DNA of 64,000 nt from positions 21,834,744 through 21,898,743 of the forward strand of contig NC_044288.2 in assembly GCF_004027225.2 (NCBI RefSeq), in the 5' to 3' direction. The position numbers and the translations under genes are program-made. Below, one piece after another: positions 57,136 to 64,000 of this stretch (its first letter is position 1; each line of letters starts with the position of its first letter). The DNA is from Strigops habroptila (taxonomy: Eukaryota; Chordata; Aves; Psittaciformes; Psittacidae). The notes under the pieces were generated by a model. The model ran no database searches. It saw only the letters and a list, made by a program, of their open reading frames with translations, and was not told the DNA's origin.

Positions 57136-60100
57136 GTACGTGCTCGCCACACGCGTGCCTGCCCCATCCCAGGGACCCTGCGCCAGGGCTCTCCATCCCC
57201 AGTGCTGCACCTCCCCTGGTGCGGGTGGGATGGGGCGAGGAGCTCGGACGGGACAGGCTTGCCATGTGGGGCTGGGAGGCTGGAGGTGAGGCTCAAAACA
57301 AGAGAGCAGCAAGGACAAGGTGGGGAGGGGAGAGGTGGGTGAGGGAGAGGAGGCCTGGGGGAGGCAAGGAGATATGGGAGTGGGAAGATGAGGAGGAAGA
57401 TGGGTTTGGCAAGAGGCAGAGGGGTTTGGCATGGTGTAGACAGGGGGCCCAATAGGATGGTCCAAGGTGGCAGCACAGGCAGCATGTGGAGGGGGTTGTA
57501 GCTGATGGTGAGCTTCCGTGCCACAGTCAGATGGTCCCATGGGTGCCCCCATGGCAGGGCAGGGGTGCAGGGGTGGTCGGGGTGTGATGCAGCTCTCCGT
57601 GCTGTGGTGGGTGTTAGAGCTGTGGAGTTTCCTGAGGAGCAGAGGGGGAGAGCTTAGTGGCACAGGCTGGGGTGAGGAGTTACATGGAGCGGAGGATCAG
57701 GGAGCGTGGTGGTGGCAAACCTGAGAGCAAAGTGTCCTGCCTTCACTGGGACCTCCTGCTCGGCGCCACCTTTACCTGAGAACCCCACGGGAGGTGTCTG
57801 CAGCCTCACTGCGGGAGAGCTGGCTTCCCCCTGCCCTGGCACAGCTTCAACCCCAGTTCTGCTCCTTGTGCTGCCTCTGTGCTGCCTGCCTGACTACCCC
57901 CAGTGAGCCCACTCCCCAAGCTATGTTCTCTGGCCAGCTTAAGTTGCTTCCTTGGATTTGGCTCTGGCTGTGCACATAACATCTACTTTCCTGTACCTGC
58001 TGCCTTCTGTGCTCTTGTACCAAGGGGAGGTTGCAGTGGGGCTGGCAAGTTCAGAGAAACCTCTGGGAGGGAAAAAGAGGACATGCAGAGTGTTCTCCTG
58101 AAGTGTCCTCCTACTCCTGGGAGCATCCTTGACTTTGGGACAGGTCTGTATATGGTGTGAAAAGGGCTGAGAGTGTGTCCAGGGAGCTGCAAACCTGCTG
58201 CGTCTCCCCATCAAGGAACACATGGGGCTCAGGGTAATCTGTGGTCTTGAAGGTCTAGTGGAATGTCTCTTCCTTCTTCCAGGTTACTTCCTGGAGTAAC
58301 ACTGGAGTTTGCTATGCTACAACCTTTGAAGCAAGGCATGGTGGTGCCAGGTCTGGCAGGGTTCCCAAATCCATATTGCTCTTGCAATATGAAGCATCCT
58401 CCTGTCTAGGAGTGTCGTGCCCATCACTTTCTTCTCAAAAGTACCAGCCAGTCAACTGGGAAGAGCAGTATGAAGAGGTTCCTGGAGTCCTGGCACAGGA
58501 CAACAGTAATAGACTTCCCAAGTGCCCTAGAGTACCAGCCTGTACCTGCAAGAGAGGCTTGAAGGGCATGTGGGCAAGGAGGTGCCACATGGCTGTGCTG
58601 AAGGATATAGCGGAGCAGTGGTGATGATGGGCCTGGAAGAGGAAAGTTTGAGCCCCTGAAGGTGAAAGGCAACCCAGAGGTGATGAGGGAGGAGCAGGGC
58701 TAAAAGTAGAAAGAGGAGAAGCCAGGTTGGACAGGGCTTGAAGCAACCTGCTCTAGTGAAAGGTGTCCCTGCCCGTGGCAGGGGGTTTCAACTGGATGAG
58801 CTTTAAGGTCCCTTCAACCCAAACCATTCCCTGATTCTGTGACAGAGAACAGGACCTGGAAGATCTGTGGCAGGAGATGGAGGGCAGGGAGGGCTGCCTG
58901 TAGTGCTTGGGATGTTCACTGTCTGTCCAGTGGGGATGGGGAGACCCAAGGAAGGCTGGGGGACACTGCCTGGAGCAGGGGCTCTCAGTGATGGAGCACC
59001 CAGGCATGGTTTCCTGCCCACAGCATCACCAAACCCAGCCTGCCCTATGCATTAGGCAGCTCCCTCCCTTCACACATGACACCCTGTGTGTGTTCATAGC
59101 CCAGGAGGACAGAAACACCACACACCCATCCATGAACAAATCCACAGCGTATGCAGAGGCTCCCAGGGGATGACTGTAACCCTGTTCTGCTCTCCATCCC
59201 CCAGCCTGTCCTGTCTCGGCTCCCTTCACATGGCAGTGTTGGGAAGTCAGGCTCCAGTGCCTCCAGCAGCCATCCTGACCTGTATAAACCAGGATCAGTG
59301 CAGAGGCCAGGGCGGGCCAAGGCTTTGGGGAATCCACCAGCATTAACCCTAGTTGGTCCTGGTGCTCTGCAGATAATCTGGCAAAGGCAGTTCAACGAAC
59401 CTTAGGGGCTGGGGTCAGCATCGTGATCCATTAAGCAGGCACCAGGCCAGGCGATTTGGAGATTAGGAGGTACTGGTCATGTTATATCTGTTCATCAGAG
59501 CAGGTTTCTCATAGGCTGCCTGCCCGAGATGTGGCACATCAGACATCTCCCTGGTGCAAACAAGACATCTCCACCTTGTTTGTCCAGAGAAGGATCATCC
59601 CTTGCTTCCTGCAAAGAGTCTCCAGTGATATGGGACCATCATGACCTTTTAGGGGACTGTCTCACCATGCCCTTGTCTCGGTTTCTGAAGCAGCACCAGC
59701 CCCTCAAAGAGATCGGATACTGGTTTTCGTGAATCTGGGAAGATTAAGCCATCCTTGACCTTATATTAAACTGAAGAGATGAGTTGGATCCCACACACCC
59801 TATCTCGCGGCACGAGCGCAAGACTGACACGACTGTGCATTTTCTAGGCTTTCATCTAGTTATAAATATCCAACATAACAGGGCTTCCATTGCTTTCTCC
59901 AGGAGATTATCCCTGCAGCCGAACCAATCTGATAAGCAAGTATGCAAGGCTATTTATAGCTTCTCAACTGGAAGACAGATCCATGCCTTTTCTTTGTAGA
60001 TGGTTCTTCACTTGATTAACACACATATCAGTGTCCTCCTTTTTTGGACACTTTTGACTGTGCAGACTGCAGTAAAATGCTGTATTGCAGGGGCTGAGCC

Positions 60101-63100
60101 AGGTCCTTTTCAGGAGGAATTACGATGTTTCTGATGAAGACTTCTCCAGTATCTTGGCACTGATGTGCCAGCTCCTCCCTCATCCCAGGCATTTGTCATC
60201 CCTGGTATTTTACCTAGCTGCCCACTGTTTCCTCCCCAACATTTTGCCGTGCTGTTATTCACTTCTGTGGGGTACACTGAGCTGGGAACTGAGCTTAGTC
60301 TCCCACTTGGCCACCCGTTGCTTTCGCTAAAGACATCTGCTCCCCCTGTATCACAGATTTGCTTTAGTTGGAAGGAGCCTGGGAGTGATTCTGCTCTGCA
60401 GAGGATCTGCCCTGCCATAATACATGCAGAGCTTGGATGATGAAAGTGCCAGTCTCCCTCCATTGACGATGGAGAGAATTTAGGAAGATTACAGGGCCAA
60501 ATATGTGCAATTTAGGAACCGTTACATCAAGGCTGTTTCGCTCTGTCCCTGTGTGGTACAGAGGTACCTGATGATGTATCGCATGAAGTATTTCTGAATT
60601 CAGCCCACAGAACAGGGCCAAATGTTTAAACTGCTTTATCCCCATTATTTAAAGTGGGCACCCCATGCCATTTTTTATGCATGCCATCACAATCCCGCAC
60701 TGAATATGTAATTAACAATCATCTCCTGAGCTTTCACGATGCACTTAGTGCAGTAGTATCTGTACTTCACAGATGTTAATGAGTTTATCCTCGCAGCTCC
60801 CCTTCCAGGGAAGAGATTCCACCCTAGGTGGGGAATGAAACAGAAAATCATAATCTGCATTTCTGAGCTGTCTGCTAGCATTGGGTGACCCCCAGATGAG
60901 GGGCTGCAGCATCCCAGTGCTCCCGAGCCATGAGGCAGGTCTCCAACTGCTCTTGGATGGCAAAGCCAAGGCTGCATCGGCTGCCTCCGGCATACGACGC
61001 ATGAGCAGTGTGGCTTTGGGACTCTGTGGCAGAGCTAGATGGAAAACCCTCTCGCCTGGTTCATAGCCATAGGCTTTTCCGTCAAGACCAGTCTTTTTTT
61101 GATGGTCTCCTGCCTCCTTTGTACACCTCAGCACAGCTTGAGCAAAGGAATTGAGATACCATTGCCAGGGTTTGACTGCTGGACTTCATTAAACCCTTTC
61201 AGTCCAGATTATCGTTTGTTTCAAGAAAGATTGGTAGATTGATACAAAGCCAGAAGGAGCGGCTTGTCTAACCCCTGCATGACACAAGCCATAACATTCC
61301 ACGCTGTGATTTCTTCATCTCACCACGACTGAGTGTGAGCACTCTTTTGGAAAGGTCCCATTTTGATGGCAAATGGTGGCAAGTGATCGCTTCCAGTGGC
61401 ACATCCTCTCTGTCCCCAGTTTCACAAGCCTACACTTGAATTCTGCTTGAGCTGCTCTAGCTCCCATTTCATTCCATTGAATCCTACAACATTAGGAGAC
61501 ACCTCACGATGCATACTTGTAGATCACATGTGAGCAAGTCAACATTTAAAGTTCTCTTTGATACACTCAAAAACTGAGTCAAGTCCCTTACTGTGAGCAG
61601 AGCCAAGGCAAGATACTTTGGCAGCTGGGTCTCTCTTCCTTCCCTCCCACCTTTCTCTGCGCTCCTCCCAGCCATTGCCATCTGCTCATGACGCCACCAC
61701 AGACCTGCAGCCCCATTCCTGGGCAGCAGCAACATCTGGCACATCTTGGATGTGTGTGCTGCTTTTTGGCAACCCTTGCAAAGGCAGCCTGGGGAGATAT
61801 TTTCCTCCTGCTCCCCTTTGCTACACTTCTGATTATAGTTCAAATCTTCCCTTCCTTCATATCGTTTTTTCTCTGCGTGATGGCCAATTTGCCAACAACC
61901 TTTTAGCGGTGTGGATGTGTCCAGATGATAGCCCACAGCTCTCAGCAGCACTCAGTGGCATCCATAGCAGCACCAGGCACAGAGATAATGTGACTGCTAG
62001 TGTTCATCTTCATAGCCTCACAACAGGCATGTGTGTCCATCGCATGCGAACAGAGCTGCTGCTGCCTATCACGGCGCTGTGTGTGCCCCCTGCAATATCA
62101 CAGCACCTTGAGAAGGTGGGTGGCTCAGAAGAGGAATCCCAAGCCAAGAGTTCCTTCTCACTGCTCATGGTGATGGGATGGATTTGCAGCACTGGGCAGC
62201 CACTAGCTCCTGTCTTCTCCTTCATGTCAGTCCAGTCATGAGCTTCTTTTTAAGATTCTCGCTGCTGTTGTTGTTCAGTTCCTTTCAGCCAGCAGATGGG
62301 ACCAAAAAAAAATGACTGTCTCTCTCCTCCTCTGGCAGAGTGAAGTCTCTGGATCTTAAACCCTATTCTTTTTTCTGCATTATCTCTAAATGTCCCTTTT
62401 GTCTTGCAGAAAGTGTTCCAGGCACATGTTCAGTCTGCAGATTTGTTTTCAAACAGACCCTGCAGCACTTTTGCTTTGTTGCAGAGCACTGAGGAATGCT
62501 TTTGACTGGGTTTCTGTCTCGGCTGTGGGATTCAAGCAAGCTCTGTGCTGTGTCCTGGTCAAACACTGTGAGCCCAGACAGGTTGTCTGGTACATGGCTC
62601 TTACTGAAAGATCTCACACCTTTTAGGAGAACACTGAGGGTATGGCAGAGGGTAAGATAAATGATGCTGTCTGTGGAACAAAGAAAGATGGTCTCTGGCT
62701 GGCACTGTGTCCCCTTTCTGACTGAGAACCAGCAGGTCACACATCTAAGGGCTGTTGACTTGGGTCTGGCTGGTGCTTGGATTCCTCTCTAGCTGAAACA
62801 CTGGGATTTTATTTAACTGATCCTTTTTAACAGTGGCTGTTGACACCAGGGCTGGAATTACTTATTGTGATGTTTTGTCATTACTAGTAGTTTCTGAGTC
62901 CTGATCTTGTTCAGGACACACATCCTGTCTGTGACCATCTCCTGCATCTCGTCTGCTTCTACAAGTTACATCTGGGTTCCTCAGTGATCTTCAGCTCTGC
63001 AGGCATCTGCATTTCTTCATAAGAAATTGTGAGCTTCTCTTCTTTCTTCACTTAATATTGGTTCATCCCCAAAGACAGCTTCTGATTCTCCTAAGTATTA

Positions 63101-64000
63101 CTGAAGAGAGATGTAGGGAAAGATTTTCATCGGGAGAGGCAACATCCGACAGATTGCAAATGGTCATGGATTACACCATCACGATTTCAACACGTCGTTT
63201 CTGTTGAGCTGTAACTGCAAACTTGTTCTCACCCTCATTCTTTTCTTTTCCATGTTTTCCAGCACCCGTGCCTGGGTAAACTCTCTGTTACGACAGAGCC
63301 ATTGGGTCAGAGCAGTTGTGGGATGCCATGTCAGCCAGGTCACCTTCCTCACCTCAGTTGCACCAAGGAGCCCAGGGTAAACAGGGTACAACTGGTTTCT
63401 CTTCCCCACACTGAATACCAACTGCATTGTTACTAGCTACAGAGAATGCCTTTAATCCTCTCAAGACCTTCTAAGAAGGATGCTACTTACTTCTGACATT
63501 GTCCAAAATAGCTTTAATAATTTATTTGACAATGTCTTTCTTGCCTCACAGGATTATGTGGTATCGCGCATGTAAGATTGTCCTCAGGTTCTCCAAAGAG
63601 CATTGGCAGATCCTGGACAACTCCAGAGGAGCTCTTTGAAGGAACTAAGTTTCCCTGTTGGATTCTGATTACTTTTTTCACCCTTTCTGTCCCTGAACTG
63701 TGGTCGCATTATGTGGTTATGGAAAATCAAGGCAGGACAGCAGTTCTCAGTCAGTGCCTGAGAGACGAAAAGCTTCATATTTCAGCAGGAAGGTGCCTTC
63801 TCTTATAGAATATATAGATCCCTGTGGCTGTATGTGTGCCTCCTGCATTCAAGATGGGAGTTTTTGAGTTTTCTGCTATTCCTTGTGACCCCGAGCTGGG
63901 CTGTGACATCTTCCATTCCCTCTTGCTGTCTGTGGCAAGGTGATGGGAATTAGTGAATGTCATCTCCCTTCTTTTGTGTCCTTCACATTCTCCGTGCTCT
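57136..64000 (+). other. PCDH1: PCDH1 intron 4 (to window end), no exon recognised
   Basis: Begins GTACGT. One CR1 fragment at 58722-58842. From about 59.4 kb the sequence is AT-richer with no repeat or exon I can name. The expected last coding exon (starting with two bases that complete an Asp codon, then a Cys-rich stretch and a stop) was looked for in the open frames and not found, so it probably lies beyond 64000. Confidence 0.7.
58722..58842 (+). mobile_element. CR1 LINE 3' end fragment, sense
   Basis: CAGGTTGGACAGGGCTTGAAG, AACCTGCTCTAGTG, TGCCCGTGGCAGGGGG and AACCCAAACCATTCCCTG, ending GATTCTGTGA. Sense CR1 3' end inside intron 4. Confidence 0.92.

Noticed and set aside
56641..57663. 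340-codon minus-strand frame opposite PCDH1 exon 4
   Set aside because: It is an antisense shadow in GC-rich sequence; the + strand exon has matching splice sites and near-identity to a known protein.

Overview
This window is vertebrate genomic DNA, almost certainly from a bird. The evidence is the one clear gene, whose exons splice by canonical GT/AG sites into a protein very close to mammalian protocadherin-1, and the many CR1 LINE 3' ends with their ATTCTATG-type terminal repeats, which are typical of avian genomes. No RNA gene, CRISPR array or bacterial-style operon is present. I cannot name the order or species from the sequence alone.

Layout. Positions 1 to about 29.6 kb are GC-rich and intergenic. 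They hold CR1 fragments, two decayed LINE reverse-transcriptase remnants, a 36-bp minisatellite, a pair of inverted diverged repeats and a few short stretches that look regulatory, but no convincing coding exon. A CpG island at about 29.64-31.27 kb marks the promoter and first exon of PCDH1. The gene then runs on the + strand. Coding exon 1 is 30190-30253, exon 2 is 35722-36536, exon 3 is 38088-40280 and exon 4 is 56916-57135. The last coding exon lies beyond the right edge. All visible junctions keep the reading frame (phases 1, 0, 0, then 1 at the last donor).

PCDH1 has two readable ends. If exon 3 is not spliced, translation runs 25 more codons to a stop at 40356-40358, and a polyadenylation signal lies at 41616-41621. 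This gives a short isoform of 1049 residues ending in GAIWTEVWE. If exon 3 splices to exon 4, the protein gains the RRVTF motif (CM3, the protein phosphatase 1 docking motif of delta-1 protocadherins) and continues into the exon outside the window. Terminal-exon choice therefore decides whether the cytoplasmic tail carries the phosphatase motif.

The introns are not empty. Intron 1 has a purine/pyrimidine-alternating CA/CG-rich tract and a degenerate GCAGTG minisatellite. Intron 2 has an AT-richer block with four GATA motifs that looks like an enhancer. Intron 3 (16.6 kb) has sense and antisense CR1 copies, two further LINE remnants and a perfect 15-bp hairpin. Intron 4, from 57136 to the window end, is AT-richer and shows no exon I can recognise. 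No new multigene system is visible. The points most worth following up are the conserved alternative tail, the candidate enhancers and the inverted repeats.
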